Shown here: positions 43,689-55,959 of the stretch, piece after piece
Layout of the letters: every line of letters starts with the position of its first letter
Numbering within the stretch: position 1 is the first letter of the stretch
Assembly (NCBI RefSeq): GCF_910596095.1
Contig: NC_056555.1
Location: 11,586,001-11,650,000 of the forward strand
Length of the DNA stretch: 64,000 bases
Reading direction: 5' to 3'
Source: Thunnus maccoyii
Taxonomy: Eukaryota; Chordata; Actinopteri; Scombriformes; Scombridae
Position numbers and translations under genes: made by a program
The notes under the pieces: generated by a model
What the model saw: the letters and a program-made list of their open reading frames with translations, nothing else
The model's database searches: none
What the model was told of the DNA's origin: nothing

Positions 43689-46600
43689 CTAAGGAGAGTG
43701 AGCAAGAAAGACACGTTTTAAACAGATGTTGGCTATAAAAAGAAAGCACATTTTCCATTAAATCCATGTAACCAATATTGGCCTTACCAGTGATGTTTGA
43801 GAGTGCCAGGGAGTCCATGGAGTCTCGAACACCCTGCTCGGCCTTCCTCAGCTCATCAGCAATACACTCTAGCGAGTCTTGGTACCACTGCCTGGTGTCT
43901 GGCCATAGGCCCTGCCTTCCTGTGCCAGATTGGTCCTGATCTTGATCCATCTCCAGCTCTTGGATCTTTCTGGCACTGGCAGGACCTGGATGACTCCCAT
44001 AGGCTGAATCTCCCAGCCCATCCTGAGACTGGGCCCAGTACATTTCAGGCAGGTGCTTCTTGCTCATCAGTCCAGGGCTAAGGCTGTTGGCTCGGGATTG
44101 ATTGGAAGTCTGGCTCTGGGTAGGACTGGCAGGGGTGGGTGAGGAGGGGGTAACCCCCATGGATGTACTATCAGGTTTTAGCCAGGGGTCAGAGACACTT
44201 ATTAACCTGTTTCTGTCACTGCTAGGGCTGGGAGATTTTAGGGGTGGCTGCTGAAGTTGGTGCAACATCCCGCGGTCACCAAACTTAAGCAGGAGCTGAG
44301 TCATGTAGTCCTCATGCTGGGCCCACTCCTCTGGATCCTCCTCTCCCCCAGCATCCTGCTCCTCCCGCTCCCTCCAGAACCTTTCCTCCTCCAGGCCTAG
44401 ATGGGCCAGTTTCCGCCCTACAATATCAATGTCGCCATCAGCATCTCCATCACCCTCGCCGTCCCCAAACTTGTACTCAAATGAGGGGACAGTAGCAGGT
44501 GGGTTAAACAGCTGTGACTGTCTCCACTGTTCTGCAGGCCTGCTGCTCTTCCCCATGCGGACACTGCGCCGTGACTCACGTGAGCGGGCAGACTGGAAGG
44601 CAGAATCGGATGAGTCAGAGGCATGAATATCTTCCCCCTGGCTGCAAGCCTTGGAGCAATAGATGCGGCCTTGCTTTGGCAGGAAGGGACAGCCCAGCAA
44701 AGATGTCTTACACTGGGCACAGCAGAAGCACTGGTCTGTAGCATGCCAGTGTACTCCTTCGTAGGTCATCTGGGCATGGTCAACACCTAAAGGATGGTGG
44801 GATAAAGACAAAAGGAGCATAGTATTAAGAATAGTAATTTTACAAAAAATAATCAGTCAAAAAATCACTTCAAAGCCGGAACATGGTGGTTTGTTACACA
44901 TAACCATCTGAGAAGTCGTTAGGAAACTGGAAAAGGGCAGGCACTTTCAAAAAATACTTGGCAGGTGATTGGACGAACCATCTGTCTATCACTGTCTATC
45001 ACCGTCTTACCTTGCGAGGCAGCTGGATTCACAAGATCACTCAAGAATCCTCATAGGACACTGATTGGTCGGAACTACCAGTGGTTCAGACACAAGCGCA
45101 TAACTTAAAGCCTGACAAGATGGATTCTCTCATGATGTTGCGAATCCAGCTACCTTGCAAGGTAAGGAACATGGGCCTTAGGTATAAAAACTTTTGTTCT
45201 TGAAACAACAGGGCGAAATCAAGACCTCATGCACCTCACGACTAACCAAACTAATCATTTACAACAGTGGGTTATCTGACAACACAAAAGAAGACATTGA
45301 CTCACCAATATTTTCACCACAGGCCTCACAGTACTCTGCATACAGTGACTCAAAGCAGCCACAGCAGTAGGGCCGGCCATCTTTCATGATGTAGCGTTGC
45401 CCCCCAAGCAATGTCTCACACTCGAAACAGGCAAAGTGCTTCATGTGCCAGTGACGACCCTCTGCTTCGGTGCACTCGTCCGCAAAGATGATCTGAGGAG
45501 AAATTCACACAGAGGGTTGACTTTGACAACATTAGCTTTGATTTGGGGGGTTAATAAGCAAGTTAGCCATAGTTGGTACTCAAGACTGCTACTGCTACTT
45601 ACCTCGTCACAAGAAGAGCATCGTGGTTTGAGAAGCTCAGCGTGATGTCTCCCACAGATGATCTTCCCGTTTTGGTAGAAATAGATCAGATCTACCAGCA
45701 GTTCTTGACACGTGGCGCATACAAAGCATGCTGGGTGCCAGCAGGGGCTCGGCCCTGCTCTAGAGGCAAAAATTGCCATCTCCCCTCCATTGATGCCTCC
45801 GCCACACTGACAATCAAACACAAACAACAGATGATCCATGAGATTTATATTTTAGGCATCTTGTTGATGCAGTGGCTTACAGTGAAAAGCCTTTAACCTT
45901 GCTTATGGGATTATTAATGAATCTGGTGATAAGTATGCTGCCTTGAGAATGAAACTAAACAACAGTGTGGAGACGAATGCTTAAGGGAATGACATTGGAA
46001 CATAGATGTGTGATACAGTTGATGCCTGTGACACATGAGGAATGCAACACAAATAAAAGAGAGCTTACGGAGATAAAAATTCAAAATATATCATGTATCG
46101 CCTGATGTTTCATTGGCAGTGATGCTAAAACAAAGAAGGCTAAACAACAGGTGATCATACTGCAAGTGCCAAAGGAATATGATCCATTCAAAACACATCA
46201 GTGAATCCTGCAGTGATTACAGTCATAGCAGAAATACAGAAATGGATGATAACATGGGCACAATGCAATGTAATCTTTTCACGGCAAAAAATAGATATTA
46301 TGGCTTATGCTGTGCAACACTCACTACACCAGAGCTTTGCTCATCTAAACACTGAGCTTCCTACACACCTTACAGTTATGTTCTGGCTATTAAATTACTT
46401 TTGTATTCTAACTATGTGATCTACCATTTTGTTGCCACCTAAAGCTTCACATGCTTACAACAAATAAGTAAATAAAAGGCTAGAAGATATCTCCATGTCT
46501 TCTTGGAGAAATGATGAAGCGTTTCTGAGAGGATCCTCTATTTAAAGGAAGTTAATGATAAACATCAATTACTACTTTTCCAAATTAATTAATTTGAGAA

Positions 46601-48334
46601 GCACTCTTTGTTTTAACAAGGGGGTAGATATAAATCACGTTTAGTACCAATCAAGGGCTCATTTGGAAGTAATGAATTTCAAAAATACTTAAATCTCAAA
46701 TCTAACCCTCCGAGCATAGCTTCTGTACCAACAAAAGTCATAGAAAAATGCTAACCTAAATTAAAAGTGATTAATGTACGAGTATGTGTTTGCATTCCAG
46801 TTGGTGTTTGTCCCACGTTGGTATAAAAAGTGTGTCTCTGAAGAATTGGTCAGCATTTTTGTCTTGTAAGCCTAAACATAAATCACTAGCATTGGTTCAA
46901 AAGATCATATGACTCCATGGAGATTGTTAAAGTGTGTCTGAATGTGCAATCACAGGTCTTTATATAACCCAGCAGAGCTATGAGACACCCACAGGCAGCT
47001 ATGGGATGCCCAGCTATTAACCATTATTACCGGGTTGGACAGACAGGGGCCTTGGATACAGGGGTGTTGTGTGTCCCTGGGAGTTATGGCAACAGGAAAC
47101 TGGAGCCTTACAAATTGTGTGTGAACGTGTGTACATTCGTGGGTGGATGTTATATCCTTTTGAATACATGAGCATGTGTGTGTTCGCAGAGCATAAACTG
47201 TATGAATATACATGCATGTCCAGTACGTGTAAGAATGTAAGTGTGTTCCTGTTGGTGTTCCTCTTTGTCGGTTCGGACTGTGTGACCTTGAATGAGTGGT
47301 GACAGGCTACATCTGCCTGTCCAGAGGAATTAACATAGCTGGCCTGTTCTTCCTGGATGCCTGACAGAGGATGTGGTTTGCTCACTGGTCAGGGCTGAAT
47401 TTGCCGAAAGCCACATAACACTAATATTTATGTTTATTGTATCGAAAGGAAGTTTTTCGGAAATATGATTGAGGACGGCTTGAATGCCAGTAGATGTTGT
47501 GTTTATAGCACCATCACCAAATCAAAATAGGAAACAGAGGACAGGTTTTAGGATAGTTTCCAATGTTGTGTTTGTTCGTAGCTCACAATGGCTTTAACCA
47601 GGATCTCAAAATGGAGGCTAGATGTCAGAAAAATATCCTGCATCTCGAAAAAACATTGAGGATTAGGATACTTTCCCTTGATGGCACATATTTACATTAC
47701 ACTGTTGGTGTGTTTAAAAGTCTGTACACTGTGTATAATCCAGTTAGAGTTTCTATTTTCCCTCTGGGTACATCTACAACTTAAGTAAACCCACTTAGTG
47801 GAAGAATTTTCAGAGCCAGATGAAGAATCTTGCCTTATTCTATAATTCGAGTTGTTTCCAAAAAAGGTCTTAAAACAAGCTAAATGTGCTGTGCTGCATG
47901 CAATTATGTGGAATCATCTGCCACATACTGTGACCTGTTTGGAAAAAGTAAGATTTTAAGACTCCGAGCAAGAATTACTTATTAACCTGTACATGTTTTT
48001 TTTCTGCAGTCTGTCATGCTGAGATATAGATGGGTGGCAGGAAATTGGCCGAATTCCTCCTGGGGAACTGACTTCTCCGCTCGGTTTGAGCATGAGCCTC
48101 CCAATTTCCCTGCTTCCTCCCTCGCCCTAATGAGGAAGTTTATGTCCATGATTAAAACCCTCGCATTAGCCAATCAGATTTGTGCCTGAGGCTGCCACGT
48201 GCTGGGATGGGAGAGTGGGTGTTAGCTGCTCATGATATAAATAACTTAAGATCCACCAGTTGGTTTCCTTGTAACTACTAGCGAACCTTATAGCTATATG
48301 AGAACTAAATGACGCAAGTACTCTTCATGAGTGC

Positions 48335-48383
<49 letters not shown>

Positions 48384-51300
48384 CATGGGTATCAGCACCT
48401 ACATTTTCACAGCGAGTGTGTTGCAGAGCTCGGGGCAGGATCTTGGGTGTTCCTCTCCCCAGTGCTTCCCTCTTCCTCTGGGCACTAAACATATGCAGCT
48501 CTCTCTTTTCCTCCTCAGTCAGAGAGTGGCAGTAGCGCACCTGGTAGAGAAAGAAGAAGAGATGAGTGGAGAAAAGAAAAGAACAGAGAGGCTGATTTAT
48601 GACTAAGAGGGAACCAGTTATGAGGAGAAAGCGAAGCAGCACTTAAAAACATCCACCCATTACCGCTGATGGTTCAGCTTTCATCTTTGCATGCAACTTT
48701 GGGGAAGTGAATCAAAAGAAGTCCATATATGGCTGGAAAATTGTTTAATTAAAGCTAATTCCCCTCAAGGCTGCGTTGAAAGGATGGCGTGAGTGATACA
48801 CAAACCCTTCCTCTGTGTTTAGAGATGGTGATGAAGGCTCAGATAAAAAACCGAGACTATCCTTACAACCAGCTTGCTTGTTCTCTAAACAACAGTAAAT
48901 GATGCCGGCGTGTGAGCTCACACACGCACACACACTGTCTCTGTCTCTCCCTTTCACACACACAGAGTGCTTATCCTTCCTAACCACAGTTACGCAAGGA
49001 ATCCTCCTGCAGTTTGCTTCCTCAGCCACCAGGTCTGCCGACAAACATCATAAAACCGCTCGGTCAAACACTCTGTGTGTGTGTCCGTTGAGTGTACTTA
49101 TTGTGTAGCTTCCATGTGTGTATTCAGAGACCACCTCTGTCAGACAGTAGCCCCCCACCCCCTCCCTCTCCTCTGGTGATAACCCCTCTACCATATCTCC
49201 TAATGTAAACTCTATTAACACAGACGTGAAAGGAGTGCTGGTTTACACACCATAAAACTATTATACGGAAGAGGCTGGCATGTGCTTTACTGTCACAGGA
49301 GGGTTTTTTGTTAAAAGGCTGAGGGAATGTGGCCATTGTTCTGGTTTTACTAGAAAAGGCAGGCAAGCTTGTCTTCACTTTACTCAGCTGCTAACTTAAG
49401 TTTAGTTAGAGTTGGGTATCATTTGAAATTTGTCATGGCCAATATGATCGCTTCATAGAATAGTTTCAGTACTGATACAAAAACTATACTTAAAGAACAA
49501 GTTGTCCTTCTCTTTTTTTAAACTTCTTAAAAGTTAAATGTTTGTCTAAGTACAAGCAGCCTTTGCCTGAGTCTAATACAAGAAAAGGCAATTTTCTGTG
49601 TGCTCACTTTTGCTGAAATTTGAAGGTTTAAAGACTGTAAACTGGTTAAAATGTCTTCAAATGTTAATTGTTTGCATGTGGGATGATGTGTGCAGTTGAA
49701 GCACTTAAAGTACTTAAAGTAGTTGAAGTTAAAGCACTGATAAAGTGTCTGTTGAATTTTATGAGCCAAAAGCAGTTGATATCAGCTGATGTGTAATTAG
49801 TGAAAGCATCAGAAAGTTGAAGCCCTGTAGGCAGTTGAATTGTCTGCAAGAAGTGAAAGTAGCTGAGGAGTGGAAGAACTGGAAAAAGGTGAACTGTCAG
49901 CGAAAGAGATGAAAGCAGCTGTAATGTCATTTCAAGAGTAATGAAGAGATGAAAGCACTGCTAGAGACAGATGGAGTGTGTGCTGCAGACACATTTTGGA
50001 CCGTACCAAAAAGAAAACTGAGACTTGATACTGAGCCCTAAGTTCAGCTGAGTTCAAGTCGACTTTTTCTTCTCAATCATTCGTCCTTCAGCTGCAATAT
50101 CTCTGACACAATGATCAGATTTCGGCTCCGTTGCCTTATTTAGTCTAGATTAACTGTTTGTATTGTCAATTTTTAAATGTTTATTAGCTTAATTTAGCTT
50201 TTTGTGATTATGTGAATATTGTAATATACCATTATTGTTGAAAATTTAAGTTTAATCTAGTGTTGCATTTATTGTATTGCAAATCTTAACTCCATGGTAC
50301 AAACTTCTGCCTCTGTCTCTACCACAGACTGTCACTTTCCCCATCTCTCTCACTCTCTCTGCTATGCTATGCACCCTGTCACCACACTGTCTCTCTCATT
50401 ATCTTTACCTCGTTGTCGTGTGGCGGCAGCTGGTAGAGGAGCTGTCGGATCCTGTGCTTCTCTCCGGGGCTGTTGACATATGGCACCTTGTCCTCTGGCA
50501 GACATGAGAAATACATCTGGACCTGCAGATGAAGACAGATGAATGAACTTTAGATGACATTTCTTGCAGAAACAAATATCAGACAGATGGTTCTTTGAAC
50601 AATAGATATAGAGAAATGTATTTTTGTGTCTGTCTCTCATGATGTAGCATTTAGGACTCTAATGGCATTTTATTTTGTTGTATGATCAGTTAAATCGCAT
50701 AAATCAGTGTAATATGTTGCAGTCAGGAGGGCAGCAATGTTATCAGTATGCTTGAGAGGAAGGGAGGAGGGGAGAAAGTGGGAAGAGGAGGAAAACACAG
50801 GTCCAAAATAGAGAGGAGAGGAGAGTGTCTCGTCTATTGCTCTCAATCAGGCAGAGGAGAGGCAGAATGGATATCAGTGGGGAGTGACTGCTGCTATGTG
50901 TGTCCTTATTTTGTGACGCTGTGGGCCAAACATGTCTGTCTCAATCCAGTCACAGGCGCCCGACTGTGACATCTCCTCACACACAAGAGACAGCGGGGGG
51001 GGGGGGACTGCAAATGTTAAGCTAATTCTCCCTGATAGGAAAAAAAGGAAACATGAACAATTTTTTTTTTCTTACCATGCATTTCTCTGAGAAAATATGG
51101 AAAAAATAGGTGCAACCTCACAGTCATTTCTGCCAGAGATGTGCTGCACATGTGTATCTTAAATACACACTAATGAATGTGAAAAAAAAAAAAAAAATCC
51201 ATAGCCAGATGTTGGGCCTTAGCCAGAGGCCAACATGCGGTGCTACTAATCCGCTAGTGTGGCATAGGGAACAGAATGTCTGCTTATTTGAACTAAAGCC

Positions 51301-51728
51301 CCATGCTGTTAGCGTACAGGTTTATACTCTTATCCTCTGAAGAAAAATTCCATCTTCAGATACTCTGACACCAAACTGTAATGTGCAATAAATTTATTTT
51401 TTCCAGCAAGTTATTTTGTGCTGGAATTTACATTTGCATCTTCCCATTACCTTAAATTTCTTTTCTACTCATACAAATGGAGAAAATGTACTAAAATATA
51501 CTAGCATAAAAAGGAAAAAGAGTGAGTGAGCTGAGGCCTGACCTGTTCAGGTCTGAGTCCTGGTGGCACCCAGGCATACTCCTCCAATGCACACCCGGAG
51601 TCATCATCTGAGGTGGAGCTCCTCTGGAAGCCCACCGACATCTTTCCCATCTTTCCCCCAGCACGAGGCTCCATCTCCGGGCCTCGATGCAATGGACGCT
51701 CCCCTCTCTCACTGCGCTCCAGGTTCAT
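42736..51728 (-). CDS. prickle1: Prickle planar cell polarity protein 1, 7 coding exons
   Basis: Encodes 926 aa from exons 51728-51543, 50522-50409, 48540-48403, 45806-45603, 45492-45306, 44786-43788 and 43688-42736 (2781 nt, frame closed). A PET domain spans about residues 30-140 ([50 protein letters not shown]). Three LIM domains follow: LIM1 from C144/C147, LIM2 from C209/C212, LIM3 from C269/C272 to C324. Then come [40 protein letters not shown], a Ser cluster, [12 protein letters not shown] and the CAAX box CIIS, predicted to be farnesylated. Wording around LIM3 and synteny favour Prickle1 over Prickle2. Family role: cytoplasmic and membrane adaptor of Wnt/planar cell polarity with Vangl2 and Dishevelled; also binds REST. 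Longer than human (831 aa), mainly in the disordered region. Whether this is the 1a or 1b paralogue is not known. Confidence 0.95.
43788..44786 (-). CDS. prickle1: prickle1 coding exon 6 (LIM3 and disordered region)
   Basis: 999 nt. Completes LIM3 ([20 protein letters not shown]), then [20 protein letters not shown] and [20 protein letters not shown], ending SLALSNIT. Acceptor CCTTTAG, donor GTAAGG. Confidence 0.95.
44787..45305 (-). other. prickle1: prickle1 intron between LIM2 and LIM3 exons
   Basis: 519-bp intron occupied in part by the short inverted-repeat element at 45004-45170. Confidence 0.85.
45004..45170. mobile_element. short MITE with CTTACCTTGC inverted ends
   Basis: The left arm CTTACCTTGCGAGGCAGCTG (from 45006) pairs with the reverse complement of the right arm, CTTACCTTGCAAGGTAGCTG (ending 45166). 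Both arms continue with GATTC. About 165 bp; a common fish element as far as I recognise it. Confidence 0.75.
45306..45492 (-). CDS. prickle1: prickle1 coding exon 5 (LIM2)
   Basis: 187 nt. Encodes [20 protein letters not shown] to [10 protein letters not shown]. Donor is GTGAGT. Confidence 0.96.
45603..45806 (-). CDS. prickle1: prickle1 coding exon 4 (LIM1)
   Basis: 204 nt. Encodes [20 protein letters not shown] to PRCSSCDE. Donor is GTAAGT; the next intron is only 110 bp. Confidence 0.96.
45807..48402 (-). other. prickle1: prickle1 intron, 2.6 kb
   Basis: No additional exon. A (GT)n array adjoins its 5' end. The CG-richer stretch at 48040-48210 contains GCCAATCAGA and CCACGTGC and might be regulatory. 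Confidence 0.65.
48337..48380. repeat. (GT)22 microsatellite
   Basis: Starts about 20 bp inside the intron after the PET/LIM1 exon. On the transcript it reads as a CA repeat close to the 5' splice site. Confidence 0.97.
48403..48540 (-). CDS. prickle1: prickle1 coding exon 3 (PET end, LIM1 start)
   Basis: 138 nt. Encodes [20 protein letters not shown] to HTRCEN. Acceptor CTCTACCAG, donor GTAGGT. Confidence 0.94.
48541..50408 (-). other. prickle1: prickle1 intron, 1.9 kb
   Basis: Contains the degenerate periodic repeat at about 49690-49945. No exon recognised. Confidence 0.65.
49690..49945. repeat. degenerate tandem repeat, period roughly 30 bp
   Basis: Recurring words GCAGTTGAA, AAGTGAAAG, GATGAAAGCA, GCAGCTG and CTGTCAGC in phased succession. 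Heavily diverged; unit length estimated by eye. Confidence 0.45.
50409..50522 (-). CDS. prickle1: prickle1 coding exon 2 (PET)
   Basis: 114 nt. Encodes [20 protein letters not shown] to PPHDNE. Donor is GTAAAG. Confidence 0.95.
50523..51542 (-). other. prickle1: prickle1 intron, 1.0 kb
   Basis: Noncoding, with a poly-G run near 50994-51006 and an A-run near 51182. No exon recognised. Confidence 0.65.
51543..51728 (-). CDS. prickle1: prickle1 first coding exon
   Basis: The exon runs 51740-51543. Two in-frame ATGs: 51728-51726 ([11 protein letters not shown]) and 51674-51672 ([20 protein letters not shown]). The second matches the usual start region (MEP) of vertebrate Prickle1 and has G at -3 and +4; the first adds 18 residues. 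Acceptor GTTCACAG, donor GTCAGG. Confidence 0.88.
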
Positions 51729-51740
51729 CACACACGGGCG

Positions 51741-54700
51741 CTGTGAACAAAAAGGAGGATTTAAGAATTTACAGTACCAACTTTTCATTTTTTTCCCCTC
51801 CGATCCCTCCTCTGTTTGCTTTATACTTTTTTCCTAATTATAGCTAAAGCTCTGGCTTTTACCTTTTCACATCTTGTCACTGATTGGTTAGTATACTGCT
51901 GATTTAGGATTTTTGCGCTCACTGTTAATTCCTTTGCATTTTGTAAAAGCCTACAATCAATCAATTACTTTAAATCTCTAAATTTCTCCACAAGATAACT
52001 GTTTTGATCCCAGCAGTGTTGTAACAGTTTGACACAGCAGCTACAAAAGAATAGAGCAGGGATTGTTCCTCTGTTGGACTGGAAGGGAAAACAGGACAAA
52101 GTTTCTCTTACCAACACACCACAGACTGCCATCCTTTCACAATTCAAGTAACATATGTTATTTTCCACCCCATTAGTGCAGCATGTCATACTTCCTTTGT
52201 TTATCCATTACAGAATCATGCTTGATAAGACACCGAAAATAACACTTTCCTACTTCCAAGAGGCACTTAGGATGATATATAATGGAAAATCATACCAGGC
52301 TTTCTCAGTATGTTTGCACTTATTCAACAGGCAACGTGACTTTTCCCTGACTTAACTGTACTTATCTCACATTGTGAAGATACAACTGCAGCATACAGAA
52401 CATCAAAGGCTATGTATTTCGGTCAAAATTCTATTATCTACGTACAAAGGTACATTGGATACAATGAGACAGTTATTTTAAGCTAGGATTGTAATACTTT
52501 GACATAACATGATGCAGCAGATGTTTCCAGCTGTTAACCCAGCAAACATCTGTGATGCTTATTCACTGTGCTAAAAGCACTGAAGGTTGGGAAACAAACT
52601 CATGCATGAACGAAATTCAGGGAATCACTATTGCATAAGTGGACAATGATGATCTGGAAAATGCAAAAAATAACAAAACGGTGTAAAAGTCTTACCAATT
52701 AAAAGGTAGCCGCAATCTTAACAACAATCCACATATGTCCACTCAAACTGCAGTGTGAATCCTACTACTGCATTTCAAAGTGCTTCTTTTTCTTCCCTTT
52801 ACAAGCTGATAAGAGTTGGACTGGTGGACATGAATAGGGATTAATCAGTCTGATCCTTGCGTGCCCGCCTTTAGCAGTAGCCCTCTTATCTCTGACATGC
52901 AAATCTGGACCGGGTGGGGGGGTGAGGTGGGGGGGTGGCAGTCAGAAACTTCACACAAGTTCTCCAAACTTCATGTAGGTTTGATCTATTACACAATAGC
53001 AGCACTATCAGGGTCATTAGGGTCCTGATGGCATCTATTGGCAAAACATTATTCCAGTTAAGTGACTGTAAAGCAGTCAGTTGAAATTCATTTAGAGCAA
53101 TTGCTGTGCCAGGTGATAGCCAGCAACTTATCAGATAGTCTGTAAATAGAGCATTATATCAGTTGTTTGGGTTGATTGTAGCACTTTGAAACTTCTAGTC
53201 ATAATTTGTGATAATGTACAGTACAGATCTCCAAAGAAAGACACTACCCCCCCCCCCTCCCCCCCTTCAAAGGTCAAAGGTCAGTTGCAACTGAACTGAG
53301 AATCCAAACACTGTTGGAGCGCAGCCCCATCCTCGTAGAAATGTCAACCCTCAAGGCTCCTGACACCTCACCATGTAGTCAAACTCCAGAACAAGAATGT
53401 GGAAATATTAGCATTCCGCTATTAGCATACAGTTGAGTTCCATTTAAATAAAGCCCAGGGCCTCAAAACACTGACTTTACAGATTAGAAACGCTGTTAGA
53501 AGTCAAACTAAAGCTCTTATCAAAGGGAACAAAAGCGTATTTGGTTGTTGCTTTGTTCTTCAGTGACTAATCTATCAGGTTTTATGGTAGGACAGATAAT
53601 GTTATCACCGACAAGCTTTTCTTACCTGTCTGCTTTATCTCACTTAACCTGGTTAAGACCAGTAAGTGGTGCAATTAGATGAAGTCTTTTTTTTTCTCAA
53701 AGATTTTTTTGTGCCACCATATCAATGGCACTGTGGGTGTAGTTTGAGGTTAAAGAATAAGAAGCCAGTAATGTTTTTTTTTTTTAACTGACAACTTGGA
53801 CGCAGGTACAGTTTCAGGGTCACACACAGTAAGTTATCTGGGATGTTTGATAATGCACACACGTGTGCTGTTGCAAGGGATGCAACATGTCACGTCCAAA
53901 GCTATAGAGTTACCAAACATCATAAAAGACCTGAACTATCTGATTTATTTCACATATTTTTGGTCACATCAGCACAATATTAACTGCAATTCTTTGTCCT
54001 ATTTAACGTAACATTAGGAAAGGCATGTTCCCACAAAATCTTGATTTTTCAAATTCGGGGACTAGCACTTGAAACTTTTGGTCTCTGTCCTCCTCTGCCC
54101 TTCAGCTCTCCAGCTTCTCATCTCACAAGCTGCAAGGAAAAGGTGACTGCAGATTCCTGAGCCAACATACACAGCAACTCACATTACACCATGTCACCCC
54201 TTGGCAATAACACAATGGCCGTCTTTGTCAAAAAACAAAAACAAAATGTCTACCCGTTCCTCCTCTCGACCCGGGCCGCGGTGGAGACGTGACGGGGGGG
54301 AGTTTGGCAGGGGTTAAAAAGGGAAACTCTTTTTTGAAAAAGGCATTTAAAGAGTCACAACATTGGGTCCTGTGTAAACATGGGGCCAGATGTAGCCAGC
54401 TAAAGGTTAACCGTGTGCTCCTCCCCCGCTTAACTGACACTTTTTTAAAGGGGCTCTCCTTCACCAGAGAGGCTGGAGGAATTAGTAAGTCAAACACGTG
54501 TTTTTTTTCAAATGAACATAACTTCGGGCGAACTAAAGGAATACATCCTAATCTACTGGAAAGTATGACTTTAACAGATTGAGCCAAAGTGTATCAAATT
54601 CTCCCAATGTGAGGAGATATTTATTAAAATATCAAACTGGTGGTGGTAGTGAAATAATTACAGCTTTAGTTGCCTGCAATGAATTTTGGGACATATTTGG

Positions 54701-55640
54701 AGAGTGTTTGTTGGGAAAAAAATAGTTAATATAATGTTAAACTGAAAAAAGCTACATTTTTTCTAAATGTCATGTGATTTGCTTTAGAAAAACCATTAAA
54801 TTGCGGAGTTCAAAGGCCGAGGTCATCGCTCTTTGACTCGCGAAGAGTGTTATTTTAAGGCCAAATGGGTGTCAGGGGGTGCACAGAAGACTTAACACAG
54901 CTGGAGCAAGACCACCTGCACACACACAATCACACAATCACCTCACTGCTGTCTATACACACAAACACAAGACCTAGATGTACCACCTCTCAGACACACC
55001 GCACTTAAATCTTGGGCTAAGTTCAACCATTCATTCTCTAAACCCAGGTAATGTCCCACAATCCATTGCACGCCTACTCATCTACAGATCTAAACTTTAG
55101 TTGGTGCAAACATTTTCCATGGTAAAAATGCGAAAGCGCTTTTCATTCACAACATCTTTCATCATTTAAAAGGTTCACAGAGTGCACTTTTTTTTTTTCA
55201 CTCTTACCTCCAGGAAAAGCATCTCTCTTTCCACCTGCACATAAAGCTCTCATTCACTTCCACAGTCTCCTGGTCACACAGCGCTGCAGCTCTGGCTACA
55301 TGTCTGCTGCATCAAGCTCAACGGATCCTTGCTCTAATCAGATCCAGATCCAACGTCTCAGCCTTTGGAAGTCAACGTCAGCTGTGAGGGAGTCCGAGAA
55401 GCCGCAACTCTCACTCCACAGCTGAGGAGCACCTCATTTAGTAATCCAAAATTTAGAGGTCTAAAGAGCAAGGAGGAGGGCAGAGAGGTGACGTCTCTAT
55501 CTGGAGTGTCTCCGATCTCAGTGAGTGTGTGGGAGTGAGTGGGTGTGTGTGTATGTGTGCTCTTGTGGCAGCCAAGCCTTGCTTGCCCCTCCCTCATTCC
55601 TCCCCTCCAGAGCAAATCGCCTGCCACTGCACTTCAATCA
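51741..55640 (-). other. prickle1: prickle1 5' intron and upstream region
   Basis: No coding exon. Minus-strand donors GTAAGA at about 52691-52696 and about 55201-55206 could belong to noncoding first exons; the latter follows a GC-richer block (55209-55640) that may include the promoter. Confidence 0.4.
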
Positions 55641-55959
55641 CACACATATTTCAGAGTCAACACCCCCCCTCCCCACCCCCTCCATCTCCACACCCTTTCC
55701 TCCACCAGAGTGACACCCAGCCCCTCCACCCTACCCCCCTCAACTTGGCTGCAGGATTCCTGAGAGCCAGATGACATGTCTGCTCTACTCTCTCACTCCT
55801 TCTCTTTGTCTTTCTTTCAGACTCTTTCCCTCTTTCACAAATGTTTTGTTCTACAAGCCAGACAACTGTCTCATAGGAGAGCAGTGGAAGACAAAATCAT
55901 CTCAAATTCAATTTCAAACTCAACTTTAATTGCAGAAAAAAAAATTTGCTTCCTTCTGA

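Noticed and set aside
42736..44820. Reading prickle1's last two exons as one uninterrupted 694-codon exon
   Set aside because: Strong GTAAGG and TTAG sites flank a 99-nt segment, and the spliced junction SNITG-ASVDG matches the conserved Prickle1 sequence. Kept as a retention finding instead.
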